Shown one piece after another: positions 49,565 to 58,429 of a stretch of 64,000 nt of DNA. The position numbers and the translations under genes are program-made. A model generated the notes under the pieces. That model ran no database searches. It saw nothing but the letters and a program-made list of their open reading frames with translations, and had not been told where the DNA came from. Numbering within the stretch: the first letter of the stretch is position 1; every line of letters starts with the position of its first letter. This DNA comes from Halorarum salinum (GTDB taxonomy: Archaea; Halobacteriota; Halobacteria; Halobacteriales; Haloferacaceae): the NCBI RefSeq assembly GCF_013402875.1, contig NZ_CP058579.1:1426001-1490000 (forward strand). The letters run 5' to 3'.

Positions 49565-50505
49565 CCGAGCTCGTCCAGGATCAGGTCGGCGACCCGGACC
49601 GGCTGTTCGTGCTGGACCCAGTGGGTCGCCTCGTCGACGTGCGAAAAGCGGCCGTCGACGCAGTAGCTCAGGCTGTCGTGTGCCATCAGGCGCCGCAGGA
49701 ACCGGTCGCCGGCCCCCCACACGATCCGCGTGGGTACCGTGACCTCCGGGTCCGACGGTCGGGGCCGTTCCCGGGCCGCCGCCCGGTACCAGTTCAGCAT
49801 CGCGGTGAACGCGCCCGGTCGCGACCAGGCCGCCCGGTACCGGTCGAAGTCGGCCGCCGAGAACGTCCCGGGCATCGACGACTCCCGCATCAGCCACGTC
49901 GGCAGGCGCCAGTTCAGCGCCCTGCTCGCGCGTTCCGGGAGGACGGGAAGCTGGAAGAACGCGGCGTACGAGGAGCGGAGCAGCTGTTCGGGGTCGCTCC
50001 GGAGGGTCTCGCGGAAGACGGTCGGGTGCGGAGCGTTCGCGGCGACGAACGTCGAGAGCCGCTCCGGGTGCCGCAGCGCGACCCACCAGCCGACGACGCC
50101 GCCCCAGTCGTGACCGACCAGCGCCGCGGTCTCCCGGCCGTGGGCGTCGATGAAGCCGAGCACGTCGGCCGTCAGGTGCTCGATGCGGTAGTCGCGAACG
50201 GCCTCCGGCTTCTCGCTGCGGTTGTAGCCGCGCTGGTCGGGGACGACCACGCGGTAGCCGGCCTCCGCGAGCGGTCGGATCTGGTGGCGCCAGCCGTACC
50301 AGAACTCCGGGAAGCCGTGGAGGAGAAGCACCAGATCGCCGTCCGCCGGGCCGGCCTCGACGACGTGGAACCGCCGGCCGTTCGCCTCGACGTAGCGCGC
50401 CTCGCCGGGCACCTCCGGGGGGAGGTCGTCGGTCGCGTCGACCGCGACGCCGGCACCGTCCGGGTCCGAAGGGTCCACACCGGCCTCGTCGCTCGCGGGG
50501 GACAT
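49561..50505 (-). CDS. Alpha/beta hydrolase, epoxide hydrolase/haloalkane dehalogenase type
   Basis: 314 aa from the ATG at 50505 (GTG at 50514 is the alternative). HGFPEFWYGWRHQI is the oxyanion motif, nucleophile ALVGHDWGGVVGWW places Asp in GHDWG as the nucleophile, and DRFLRRLMAHDSL with SHVDEATHWVQHEQP supplies the acid and base residues. The lid region sits between about 150 and 230. An Asp nucleophile suggests epoxide hydrolase or dehalogenase chemistry rather than a Ser esterase. Its final four bases overlap the UbiB-kinase stop. Confidence 0.85.
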   Translation of the reverse strand: MSPASDEAGVDPSDPDGAGVAVDATDDLPPEVPGEARYVEANGRRFHVVEAGPADGDLVLLLHGFPEFWYGWRHQIRPLAEAGYRVVVPDQRGYNRSEKPEAVRDYRIEHLTADVLGFIDAHGRETAALVGHDWGGVVGWWVALRHPERLSTFVAANAPHPTVFRETLRSDPEQLLRSSYAAFFQLPVLPERASRALNWRLPTWLMRESSMPGTFSAADFDRYRAAWSRPGAFTAMLNWYRAAARERPRPSDPEVTVPTRIVWGAGDRFLRRLMAHDSLSYCVDGRFSHVDEATHWVQHEQPVRVADLILDELG

Positions 50506-50613
50506 GCGACCCACTACCGCCGCCCGCGGCGAAAACGTACCGGCCGATTCACCCCGGAAGACGGCGGCTCGCCGGGCGCGACCGGGGCGGGGCCGACGGG
50601 AGCGTTCCCCGGC

Positions 50614-50967
50614 TCAGCCGTCCCGCCCCCGCACCGCGCTCCACACCGCGGTCGCGCCGAGCAGCGCGGCGGGGAGCATCGGGAGGACGAGCATCGCCGC
50701 GAGGAAGCCGAAGCCGAGTTCGCCGGGCGTCGCCGGTCGGAGGTAGATGACTCCCGGGATCACGAGGAACGCGAGGACGACGACCCCGACGAGCACCCAG
50801 CCCGCGCGGCCGAGGCCCTCTCCCGTGTCGTCCGCCGGAGGCCGGCCGCGTGCGTCCGTCCGCTCGTCCCACTGGCCCTCCGGGCGGTGGACGTACCCCT
50901 CGTCGACGCCGTTCGCATCGCTGCCGCCCGCGCCGTCCACTCCGGCGGTTCCGGATTCAGAGCTCAC
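50614..50967 (-). CDS. Small membrane protein with acidic N-terminal tail
   Basis: 117 aa from a GTG at 50967. An acidic, Gly-rich tail of about 50 residues is followed by two hydrophobic segments (AGWVLVGVVVLAFLVIPGVI; FGFLAAMLVLPMLPAALLG) and a short basic end. It overlaps the 3' end of the alcohol dehydrogenase gene by 11 bases, indicating co-transcription. No family recognised. Confidence 0.6.
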   Translation of the reverse strand: MSSESGTAGVDGAGGSDANGVDEGYVHRPEGQWDERTDARGRPPADDTGEGLGRAGWVLVGVVVLAFLVIPGVIYLRPATPGELGFGFLAAMLVLPMLPAALLGATAVWSAVRGRDG

Positions 50968-51997
50968 TGTCGGGTCTCACCACCACCTTCCCAAAGCCCT
51001 CACGGTTCTCCAGCATCTCGTGGGCCCGCGCGGCCTCGGACATCGGGAGCACGTCGCGAACCCGCGGCTCGAACGTCCCGTCCCAGACGAGTTCGAGCAC
51101 GTCGTCCACCTCGCCGGGCGTCGCCATCGTCGAACCGATGACCGAGAGCTGGTTCCAGAAGATGCGGTTGATGTCCGTCTCGGGGGTGCCGCCGGTGGTC
51201 GCCCCGCAGGTGACGACGCGGCCGCCCTTCGCGAGCGATCTCAGCGAGTCGTGCCACGTCGCCGCCCCGACGTGGTCGACGACCATGTCGACGCCGCGCC
51301 GGCCGGTGTGCTCGCGGATCTCGTCGGCGAAGTCCTCGTCCTCGTAGTCGACGACGTGGTCGGCGCCGCACTCCTCCGCGTAGCGGAGTTTCTCCTCGCT
51401 GGATGCGGTGGCGTACACCTCCGCACCCGCGAAGTCGGCGATCTGGACCGCCGCGTGGCCCACGCCGCCGGACGCGCCGAGCACGAGCACCTTCTCGCCC
51501 GGCGAGAGGTCGCCCCGCGAGAGCAGCATCCGCCAGGCCGTCTGGAAGACGAGCGAGGCCGACCCGGCCGTCTCCCAGTCGACGTGGTCGGGCACCGGAA
51601 CGAGGTTGTCCTCGGGCACCGCGGCGAGCTCGGAGTGGACGCCGCGCTGGTGCTCGCCGATGATGCTGTAGCGGACGCACATCGACTCCTCGCCGTCCCG
51701 GCAGAACTCGCAGACGCCACAGGAGACGCCCGCGCTGACGGCGACGTGGTCGCCCTCCTCGAAGCGGGTGACGCCCGCGCCGACCTCCCGCACGACGCCC
51801 GCCCCGTCGCTGCCGGGGACGTGTGGCATCTCCAGGTCGACGCCCGGCAGCCCCCGCCGGGTCCAGACGTCCAGGTGGTTCAGCGCGCCGGCCTTCACGT
51901 CCACGAGCGCCTCGTCGCGACCGGGTTCCGGGTCGGGGAACTCGTCGTACTCGATGACGTCGCGGTCGCCGTGCCGGGCGAACTGGACTGCCTTCAT
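50957..51997 (-). CDS. Zinc-dependent alcohol dehydrogenase / quinone oxidoreductase family protein
   Basis: 346 aa. An MDR protein with a catalytic GroES-like domain (PHVPGSDGAGVVREVGAG; a structural zinc loop CGVCEFCRDGEESMC with four Cys) and a Rossmann domain (VLVLGASGGVGHAAVQIADF, then VYATASSEEKLRYAEECGAD). Residues in LNHLDVWTRRGLPG occupy the catalytic position, where a typical ADH has Cys. The ATG at 51997 follows the TATA-like GGGTTTTGTTCC (minus strand, about 52020-52031). Substrate unknown. Confidence 0.85.
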   Translation of the reverse strand: MKAVQFARHGDRDVIEYDEFPDPEPGRDEALVDVKAGALNHLDVWTRRGLPGVDLEMPHVPGSDGAGVVREVGAGVTRFEEGDHVAVSAGVSCGVCEFCRDGEESMCVRYSIIGEHQRGVHSELAAVPEDNLVPVPDHVDWETAGSASLVFQTAWRMLLSRGDLSPGEKVLVLGASGGVGHAAVQIADFAGAEVYATASSEEKLRYAEECGADHVVDYEDEDFADEIREHTGRRGVDMVVDHVGAATWHDSLRSLAKGGRVVTCGATTGGTPETDINRIFWNQLSVIGSTMATPGEVDDVLELVWDGTFEPRVRDVLPMSEAARAHEMLENREGFGKVVVRPDSEL

Positions 51998-52268
51998 GGC
52001 TCGGACTGGCACGGCCGGGAACAAAACCCTACCCCCCGCGCCGGGATGGTCGGTCGGCGGGGGACGACGTCGGCGCGAAGGCGCGGGGGGACGGGCACCC
52101 GTGTCGATCGGTCGGTGGAGGGCCGTCGTCGCGGGCCTGCGGAGGAACGCTCTCCCGCGGCAGTCATCACTTCACCGACCGGGAAGCGTCCCGCCGCGCG
52201 GGAACCCGCCCGTCGCGGCGGGGACGGAACGGAACACAAATGACCGTGGCCCGAAACGGACCTCCCGA

Positions 52269-53087
52269 ATGTCGTCCCCCGACGCGGCCGAGGTCGCCCC
52301 GGTGCTCGCCAGGCGGCGCGAGTGCCTCCGGGCGCTGACGGACGGACCGGTCCGCAAACGCGACCTCGTCGACTCGCTGGACATGCCGCGCACCACGCTC
52401 GACCGCGCGGTGCGGGAGTTGACGGAGGCCGGCCTGGTAGAGCGCGTTTCCGGCGCGGTACGCGCGACCGGGTTCGGCCGCGAGGCGCTCGCGGCGGCCG
52501 ACGAGTACAGGGACACGCTCGACGGGCTGGCGGACGCGTCGCCCCTCCTCGACGCGCTTCCCGCCGCCACCCCGCTGGGCGCCGCGTTCCTCCGCGGCGC
52601 GAGGGTCAGCGTCGCGACCCCGCCTGCGCCCGACCGGGTCGTCGACGACCTGTTCGACTCCGTGGCCGACGCGGACTCCGTTCGCGGCGTCGCGCCGGCC
52701 GCGCTCGCCGGCCACATGGCGTCGTTCCGCGAACACGCGAGTTCGGACGGGGCGGTGCCCGAACTGCACGTGACGCCCGCCGTCCTCCGGCAGGTCGTGG
52801 AGGTCCGCGGCGGGGCGGCCGTCGAATCGCTCCGGCGCGGCGAACTCGACCTCCTGAGCGGCCCCGTCCCGTTCGACTTCGGGCTCTGGCTCGCGGACGA
52901 CGCGGAGGCCGGCGTCGTCGTCTACACCGACACCGGGATCCGGGGCGTCGCGGTGAACGACGCCGGGGAGGCGCTCGCGTGGGCCCGCGAGCAGTACGAA
53001 CGCGTCGCCGAGCGTGGCGAGGCAGTCGCCCCCGAGCACGTCGCCGACATGCTCGACGAGGATCGGCACGGCGCTTCCCCGGAGTGA
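52269..53087 (+). CDS. Winged-helix transcriptional regulator
   Basis: 272 aa. N-terminal MarR/TrmB-like winged HTH (about residues 13-70: RKRDLVDSLDMPRTTLDRAV is the recognition region, RELTEAGLVERVSGAVRATG the wing). The remaining 190 residues are a ligand- or partner-binding domain (SVATPPAPDRVVDDLFDSVA, ELHVTPAVLRQVVEVRGGAA) of the archaeal HTH_10/DUF1724-like kind. Targets are unknown. It lies alone, 270 bases from the divergent dehydrogenase gene, which it may control. Confidence 0.78.
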   Translation: MSSPDAAEVAPVLARRRECLRALTDGPVRKRDLVDSLDMPRTTLDRAVRELTEAGLVERVSGAVRATGFGREALAAADEYRDTLDGLADASPLLDALPAATPLGAAFLRGARVSVATPPAPDRVVDDLFDSVADADSVRGVAPAALAGHMASFREHASSDGAVPELHVTPAVLRQVVEVRGGAAVESLRRGELDLLSGPVPFDFGLWLADDAEAGVVVYTDTGIRGVAVNDAGEALAWAREQYERVAERGEAVAPEHVADMLDEDRHGASPE

Positions 53088-53133
53088 TCGACCGACGCGT
53101 CGCTTTTTGTGCGCCCCTCACCAACGGCGAGCC

Positions 53134-53718
53134 ATGAGCGACCACGGGGGCCACGGCCACCACGACGGCCACGATGACGACGACCACGGCCACGACCACC
53201 ACGATCACGGCCACGACCACCACCACGGCCACGACCTCGAAACCGTGGGCTACGCGGTCGTGACCGTCTCCTCCTCGCGGTCGATCGAGGACGACCCCGC
53301 CGGCGACGCGATCGTCGCTGCCGTCGAGGACGCCGGCGACGAACTCGTCACGCGCGAACTCGTCCGGGACGACTACGACGGGGTGCAGGGGGCGATCAAC
53401 AACCTCGTCGACCGCGACGACGTGGACTGCGTCGTCACCACGGGCGGGACGGGCGTGACGCCCGACGACGTCACCGTCGAGGCGGTCGACCCGCTGTTCG
53501 ACAAGCGGCTCCCGGGCTTCGGCGAACTGTTCCGGGCCATGTCCCGGGAGGAGATCGGCACGATGGTCGTCGCGACCCGCGCGACGGCCGGCGTCGCGGA
53601 CGGCGTCCCGGTGTTCTGTCTCCCCGGCAGCGAGAACGCCGCCCTGCTGGGGGCCGAGGGGATCATCGCGCCGGAGGCTCCCCACCTCGCGGGGCTGGCG
53701 AGCCGGGACGAAGACTGA
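53134..53718 (+). CDS. moaB: Molybdenum cofactor biosynthesis protein MoaB/MogA with His-rich leader
   Basis: 194 aa. The first 34 residues are almost only His, Asp and Gly ([17 protein letters not shown]...), like the MoeA2 leader at 4888. The MoaB fold follows: [40 protein letters not shown] (MPT-binding TGGTG), [18 protein letters not shown] and [13 protein letters not shown]. It adenylylates molybdopterin. The TATA-like CTTTTTGT is about 28 bases before the ATG. Confidence 0.92.
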   Translation: MSDHGGHGHHDGHDDDDHGHDHHDHGHDHHHGHDLETVGYAVVTVSSSRSIEDDPAGDAIVAAVEDAGDELVTRELVRDDYDGVQGAINNLVDRDDVDCVVTTGGTGVTPDDVTVEAVDPLFDKRLPGFGELFRAMSREEIGTMVVATRATAGVADGVPVFCLPGSENAALLGAEGIIAPEAPHLAGLASRDED

Positions 53719-53802
53719 CCGGGCGACCCTCGACCCCGTCAGGACCCCCCACGCTCCCGGAAACATGGACAGCTTCATTTGTCCGTCCGGCACAGTCGTG
53801 AT

Positions 53803-54381
53803 ATGTTGATCACCGTCTCCGGCCCGCCCGGCAGCGGGAAGAGCACCACCGCCGCGTCGCTCGCTGAAGCCTTCGGGCTCGACCACGTCTCCGGCGGCGA
53901 CATCTTCCGCGAACTCGCGGCAGAGAACGGCATGACGCCCGTCGAGTTCAACGAGCTCGCCGAGGAGGACGAGGCGATCGACCGCGACCTGGACCGCCGG
54001 CTCCGCGAGGTCGCCCTCGAGCGCGACGACGTGCTGCTCGAGTCCAGGCTCGCGGGCTGGCTCGCGGCCGAACACGCCGACCTCCGCATCTGGCTCGACG
54101 CGCCGCTCTCGGTCCGCTGTGAACGCATCGCCGACCGCGAGGGCAAGCCGCTCGACCAGGTTCGCGAGGAGACCGAGCGCCGGGAGCGGAGCGAGGCGAA
54201 GCGGTACGAGGAGTACTACAACGTCCGCATCGACGACCTGACCATCTACGACATCTCCTACAACACCGCGCGCTGGTCCGCGGAGGGCGTGCTGGGGATG
54301 TTGACGACGGCCGTCGACTCCTACGACCCGAACACCGACGAGGGGAAGACGCCGGTCGTCGGCGTCGAGTACGACTTCTGA
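53803..54381 (+). CDS. cmk: Cytidylate kinase (CMP/dCMP kinase), archaeal type
   Basis: 192 aa. P-loop [54 protein letters not shown]-like substrate region, and the lid [20 protein letters not shown]. The DIYNSxTARWS-like C-terminal stretch ([15 protein letters not shown]) is typical of archaeal Cmk. It makes CDP/dCDP. The ATG at 53803 is chosen over 53779 because it begins at the P-loop strand. cbf5 follows after six bases, so the two form an operon. Confidence 0.92.
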   Translation: MLITVSGPPGSGKSTTAASLAEAFGLDHVSGGDIFRELAAENGMTPVEFNELAEEDEAIDRDLDRRLREVALERDDVLLESRLAGWLAAEHADLRIWLDAPLSVRCERIADREGKPLDQVREETERRERSEAKRYEEYYNVRIDDLTIYDISYNTARWSAEGVLGMLTTAVDSYDPNTDEGKTPVVGVEYDF

Positions 54382-54387
54382 CCGCAC

Positions 54388-55278
54388 ATGCGCCCCGCCC
54401 CCGAGAACCGGACCGTCGACGAACTCCTCGAGTTCGGCGTCGTGAACCTCGACAAACCCGCCGGCCCCTCCGCCCACCAGGTGAGCGCCTGGGTCCGGGA
54501 CGTGGCCGGCGTCGAGCGCGCCGCGCACGCGGGGACGCTGGACCCGAAGGTGACGGGCTGTCTGCCGGTCCTGCTCGGGGACGCGACCAGGCTCGCGCGG
54601 GCGTTCCTCGAGGGAACCAAGGAGTACGTCGCGGTGCTCGAACTCCACGGTCGCGCCCCGGCCGACCTCGAGGCCGTCCTCGCCGAGTTCGAGGGGGAAC
54701 TGTACCAGAAACCGCCGCGCAAGTCCGCGGTCGCCCGTCGGCTCCGCACCCGCGAGGTGTACGACCTCGACGTGCTCGACCGGACCGACCGGAAGGTGCT
54801 CCTCCGGATCCGCTGCGAGTCGGGGACCTACGTCCGGAAGCTGTGTCACGACGTCGGGCTGGCGCTCGGGACCGGCGGGCACATGGGCCACCTCCGCCGG
54901 ACCGCGACGGACCCGTTCGACGACCGCGACCTCCACACCCTGCAGGACCTCGTGGACGGGCTGGCGTACGAACGTGAGGACGGCGACGAGCGCCTGCTCC
55001 GCGAGGTCCTCGCGCCAGCGGAACGGGCGCTCACCCACCTCCCGCGGATCACCGTCGCCGACAGCGCCGCCGCCGAGATCGCCAACGGCGCCCCGGTGTA
55101 CGCCCCCGGCGTCGTCGGCGTGAGCGGGCCGGAGGACGCCCCGGACGCCGAACCCGACGAGGGCGACCTGCTGGTCTGCTACACGGCGGACGGATCGGCC
55201 GTCTGTCTCGGCGCGCTCGTCGGCGACCCGGACGCCGAGGCCGGCGAGGTCGTCTCGCTCGAACGGGTGCTCGTCTAA
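54388..55278 (+). CDS. cbf5: RNA-guided pseudouridine synthase Cbf5 (TruB family) with PUA domain
   Basis: 296 aa. Catalytic subunit of archaeal H/ACA RNPs, also able to modify tRNA U55. VNLDKPAGPSAHQVSAWVRD opens the TruB fold. The catalytic Asp is in HAGTLDPKVTGCLPV, followed by EGTKEYVAVLELHGRA, YQKPPRKSAVARRLRTREVY and RCESGTYVRKLCHDVG. The PUA domain occupies about residues 215-296. It is shorter than methanogen or eukaryotic Cbf5, as usual in haloarchaea. It starts six bases after cmk. Confidence 0.93.
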   Translation: MRPAPENRTVDELLEFGVVNLDKPAGPSAHQVSAWVRDVAGVERAAHAGTLDPKVTGCLPVLLGDATRLARAFLEGTKEYVAVLELHGRAPADLEAVLAEFEGELYQKPPRKSAVARRLRTREVYDLDVLDRTDRKVLLRIRCESGTYVRKLCHDVGLALGTGGHMGHLRRTATDPFDDRDLHTLQDLVDGLAYEREDGDERLLREVLAPAERALTHLPRITVADSAAAEIANGAPVYAPGVVGVSGPEDAPDAEPDEGDLLVCYTADGSAVCLGALVGDPDAEAGEVVSLERVLV

Positions 55279-55502
55279 CGAACCTCTTTTGCGGGGTCCT
55301 CCTCGCTCGGGCAGCCCCCTACCGCCCTCGTTCGTCGAACTCCCGCCAAAACCGTTCACGCCCAAACGTCGCTCGCTCGGTCGCTCCGCTCCTTCGCTCG
55401 CGGTACGACTGTTGCAGGTACCGGGCCCGCGCACTCGTCCCACGAAACAGTACGGACTGCCGCCGAACGGGACTTTTTCCCCGCCGCTCGCGAGTCGCGG
55501 GT

Positions 55503-56603
55503 ATGACCGATACCATCGAGGTCGGCACCGCGAGCGCGGCGCCCGGCGAGGTCGCGGACGGGTGGCTCCCCGTGGCGGGCCTCCCGACCGGCGGCGAGGA
55601 ACGGCTCCCGGTCACGGTCGTGAACGGCGCCGAGGCGGGGCCGACGCTGTGGGTCACGGGCGGCGTCCACGGCGACGAGGCCACCGGCGTCGCGGTCGCA
55701 CAGGACGTCGCGCGGACCGCCCGGGACCTCGCGGGCGACCTGGCCGGCGCCGTGGTCGTCGTCCCGGTCGCCAGTCCGGCGGGCCTGCGGCGCAACGAGC
55801 GCACCACCTACTACGGCGACGACGACCCGAACCGCTACTTCCCGGACGTCGAGCGGGAGTCGGCACGCCCGCCCGAGACGCAGGAGCGCGTCGACACGCG
55901 CCTGTTCGAGGCGCTCGCCGACTCGGCGGACCTGCTCGTCGACCTCCACACCGCAGGCGTCGGCTCCGTGCCGTTCGCCATCCGCGACCGGGTGCTGTAC
56001 GGCGAGGGGCGGACCGAACCCGGGGCCGAGGACCTCGCCGCCGACCTCGACAGGCTGGTCGAGGCGTTCGGCCTGCCCGTGCTCACCGAGTACCCCGCCG
56101 AGGAGTACCTGGAGGAGTCGCTCCAGCGCTCGACGGCCGGCGCGGCGCTCAACACCGCCGGGATCCCGGCGTTCACCGCCGAACTCGGCGGCCACGGCGT
56201 CGTCGAGGAGGACGCCCGGGCGGCCGGCGTCGCGGGGACGCTCGCCGTCGCCGCGGAGTTCGGCCTGCTGGATTCGGTCCCGGCGGACGTCGGGGAACCG
56301 GGGGCGGGCGTGCCGGGCGCCCCGGTCGAGTTCCCCGTCCGGCGCTTCGTCGGCCCGCACGCCGAGTCCGCGGGGCTGGTGCGCCACCGCGTCGAGGCCG
56401 GTGACGCGGTCGAATCGGGCGAGGTCGTCGCGGACGTGGTGTCGCCCCACGGCGAGGTGCTGGAACGGGTGGAGTCCGAGCACGACGGCTACGTCGTCGG
56501 GCGGCGCGAGGGGCTGGCCGTCTACGAGGGCCAGGCGGTGGCGAGCATGGCGGTCCGGGACGACGGCGACCTGGTGGTCCCGCGCGAGGACGACGGGGAG
56601 TGA
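55503..56603 (+). CDS. Succinylglutamate desuccinylase/aspartoacylase-family zinc hydrolase (second copy)
   Basis: 366 aa. The zinc motif VTGGVHGDEATGVAVAQDVA supplies H and E, TYYGDDDPNRYFPDVE the substrate Arg region, and LLVDLHTAGVGSVPFAIRD the third zinc His. The Glu in FTAELGGHGVVE is the likely base. A C-terminal barrel-sandwich domain (GDAVESGEVVADVVSPHGEV) resembles those in deacylases of this family. It is more distant from the copy at 15676 than the shared fold implies. The preceding 220 bases are C/T-rich with no gene. Confidence 0.85.
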   Translation: MTDTIEVGTASAAPGEVADGWLPVAGLPTGGEERLPVTVVNGAEAGPTLWVTGGVHGDEATGVAVAQDVARTARDLAGDLAGAVVVVPVASPAGLRRNERTTYYGDDDPNRYFPDVERESARPPETQERVDTRLFEALADSADLLVDLHTAGVGSVPFAIRDRVLYGEGRTEPGAEDLAADLDRLVEAFGLPVLTEYPAEEYLEESLQRSTAGAALNTAGIPAFTAELGGHGVVEEDARAAGVAGTLAVAAEFGLLDSVPADVGEPGAGVPGAPVEFPVRRFVGPHAESAGLVRHRVEAGDAVESGEVVADVVSPHGEVLERVESEHDGYVVGRREGLAVYEGQAVASMAVRDDGDLVVPREDDGE

Positions 56604-56674
56604 GTCGGCGACCCGGAGCGGAACGGGGGCGGAAGGCTCGGAGTCGGCCGACGGCGGGTCGGCCGAAACGAAGC

Positions 56675-56680
56675 GCTTAA
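56675..56680 (+). promoter_or_regulatory. tRNA-Pro TATA-like box
   Basis: CGAAACG then GCTTAA; the latter is about 28 bases before the tRNA 5' end at 56708, allowing a start site just upstream of the mature RNA. Confidence 0.45.
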
Positions 56681-56707
56681 CCCCCGCGCTCGGTTTTGGA
56701 CGGATGC

Positions 56708-56778
56708 GGGACCGTAGGGTAGTGGTATCCTCTGCCGATGGGGTCGGTAGGACCTGAGTTCGAATCTCGGCGGTCCCA
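56708..56778 (+). tRNA. tRNA-Pro (anticodon GGG)
   Basis: 71 nt. The acceptor stem GGGACCG/CGGTCCC has discriminator A and no encoded CCA. The anticodon stem TGCCG/CGGTA (one G-U pair) has loop ATGGGGT with anticodon GGG at 56740-56742, reading CCC and CCU. T stem CTGAG/CTCGG with loop TTCGAAT. No intron seen. Confidence 0.93.
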
Positions 56779-56876
56779 CTCCACTTCTGACCGGAATCGT
56801 CCGTATAGGTGTAACCGTCGCCCGACGGTGCGGAGGTCGGGGCATGAACACCCCTCTCGCGTTAGAGGGGTCGAAT

Positions 56877-56990
56877 AGTACCTGCCGGCACTGTAGCTCC
56901 CACGTCTCCGAGGGCTTCAGGCGCGTCTTCGCAGCCGCCAGGGGCGTGCGCACCGCCGCCCGAACTGGGTCAGGAGCGAGCGGTTCGTCC
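56877..56990 (+). pseudogene. Degraded DUF7563-like zinc-motif remnant
   Basis: In one frame, STCRHCSSHVSEGFRRVFA resembles the start of short haloarchaeal DUF7563-type proteins (consensus like TCQNCGSHVSxxFxRVFxD). The second CxxC motif expected about 12 residues on is missing; after a one-base shift the next frame gives GACAPPPELGQERAV, resembling the family's HACPxCxxxxGIxEV with its Cys partly lost. No start codon remains at the proper position. Read as a decayed copy; coordinates approximate. Confidence 0.4.
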
Positions 56991-57195
56991 CCGTCATCGC
57001 CGTCCGCACTGACGATCCGGAACTCCGACGCCTCGTGCTCCGAGTGGGACTCTCGAGTATCGGTCGGACCGGTCGCGTCCGTTCCGAGCGGGTCGCGGTG
57101 TACCCGCCACGGGGTCCCGACCGGAACCGTCCCTCGGAGGGGACGGAACGGGACGGTAACGACCGTTCGACCCCCGTCGGACGCCAATTTTCAGC

Positions 57196-57212
57196 GTTAC
57201 ATACGGTGTAAC
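57196..57212. promoter_or_regulatory. Inverted repeat GTTACA-tacgg-TGTAAC
   Basis: A perfect 6-bp palindrome with a 5-base spacer in an A/T-richer stretch, about 140 bases before the channel gene start. The form suits a dimeric regulator's operator. No cognate regulator is suggested by neighbours. Confidence 0.35.
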
Positions 57213-57352
57213 AGCTGGTTAGTAGGTTCTGATGATGGGCGACGGGACCCCCTCGACGGGCGGTCACAGCGGACCGGACCCCGATGAACAAGTCCACGTT
57301 ACCGGTTCTCGGTACTTTCTAACTAACTTCGTCGGCGACTTTCACCGACGTG

Positions 57353-58117
57353 ATGCTCGCTACAACGTTACAGGGTCAGGTCGTTCAGGTGTCCGTGCCG
57401 GAGTTCCTCCAGGAGACGGTCGCGGGGATCGTCGCGTTCCTGCCGCGGCTGGTCGGGGCGCTCGCGATCCTCCTGATCGGCTGGGTCCTCGGCGTCGCCG
57501 TCGGCAAGGCGGTCCGGACGCTGGCCGATCGCGTCGAGATCGACCGCATGGTGCTCGAAACGCCGCTCGGACGGATGATGGGCGGGAGCGAGGACGCCGT
57601 CTCGAACGCGTTCGGGACGATCGGGAAGTGGTTCGTCTACGCCGTCTCGATCCTGGCGGCCGCGAACGTGCTGGCGATCCCGCTGCTCTCACAGTGGATC
57701 GGGACGGCCGTCTCGTACCTCCCGGCGTTCATCGCCGGCCTGCTGGTGATCACCATCGGGTTCGTCGTCGCGGACTTCATCGGCGACGCCATCACGCGGA
57801 CCCGTGCGGCGACCCAGACGGCGTACACGTCGTGGTTCGCGTCGGGAACCCGGATGTTCCTGTACTTCACTGCCATCGTCATCGGTCTGGACACGATGGG
57901 GATCGACGTCGGCATCCTCTACACGTTCGCCAACGCGGCCGCGTGGGGGCTCGCGGCCGCCATCGCGCTCGGGGCCGGCCTCGCGTTCGGCTGGGGCGGA
58001 CACAACTACGTCCAGGAGAACATCGACGACTGGGCGGGGCGGGCGTCCTCGGCGTCGCCCGGGCCCCGGGGCCCGGCCCACGCCGACGGCGGCGAGGGAG
58101 AAACCACCGACGACTGA
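57353..58117 (+). CDS. Mechanosensitive-channel-like TM-helix-repeat protein
   Basis: 254 aa from the ATG at 57353 (GTG at 57350 also possible). Four to five membrane segments carry the conserved TM-helix repeat twice: PRLVGALAILLIGWVLGVAV with GKAVRTLADRVEID (about 27-65), and YLPAFIAGLLVITIGFVVAD followed by FIGDAITRTR (about 120-155). The third pair ends in AAIALGAGLAFGWGG. Such proteins resemble the membrane part of MscS but lack the cytoplasmic vestibule. Probably an osmotic valve or ion pore. Confidence 0.78.
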   Translation: MLATTLQGQVVQVSVPEFLQETVAGIVAFLPRLVGALAILLIGWVLGVAVGKAVRTLADRVEIDRMVLETPLGRMMGGSEDAVSNAFGTIGKWFVYAVSILAAANVLAIPLLSQWIGTAVSYLPAFIAGLLVITIGFVVADFIGDAITRTRAATQTAYTSWFASGTRMFLYFTAIVIGLDTMGIDVGILYTFANAAAWGLAAAIALGAGLAFGWGGHNYVQENIDDWAGRASSASPGPRGPAHADGGEGETTDD

Positions 58118-58429
58118 CCCCTCGATGGTCGGGACTGGCTCTTCGTACGCCCGTTCCCCGGGGAAACTCCGGGTGGGTCGCACGGGTCCAGATGACGACG
58201 TCCTGCGTGGACGACGGCTACCCACGGTAGCGCACCGGCGCCCGGCGCGACGAACGGGAACCACCGGCGGGTGCCACGGTGGATCGGAACTACCCACGAT
58301 TGCCACGGTGGACTAGAGCCGCCCGCAACTGACTGCGACCGTGGAGCGGACCGACCGTCGCCGGTTCCGCCGGACGTCGCCCCGCCCGTGTGCCGTCACG
58401 CTCCCGGGCGAACGTCCACCGCCCCGGGA
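58118..58429. other. 312-base gap between convergent genes with short repeats
   Basis: Between the stops of two convergent genes. It holds two 12-base direct copies of TGCCACGGTGGA (58272-58283 and 58301-58312) and two of CTACCCACG (58218-58226 and 58290-58298), interleaved. No gene seen. The repeats may derive from a decayed coding region or a local duplication. Confidence 0.45.

Larger units (their letters stand above)
56779..57352. other. Intergenic region with hairpin, degraded reading frame and inverted repeat
   Basis: 574 bases. It contains a 7-bp hairpin CCCCTCT/AGAGGGG with a six-base loop (56851-56870), a degraded CxxC-protein remnant (56877-56990), and GTTACA-tacgg-TGTAAC (57196-57212). 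Two A/T-richer runs (57188-57240 and 57310-57340) precede the channel gene and may hold its promoter. Confidence 0.5.

Noticed and set aside
52606-55443. 945-codon minus-strand open frame across moaB, cmk and cbf5
   Set aside because: It runs antisense to three well-identified genes and shows only low-complexity composition; no family resemblance.
56844-57287. Full-length gene in the region after tRNA-Pro
   Set aside because: Only the first 20 residues resemble a family; the rest is low-complexity and the second Cys motif lies in another frame, so only a remnant is reported.
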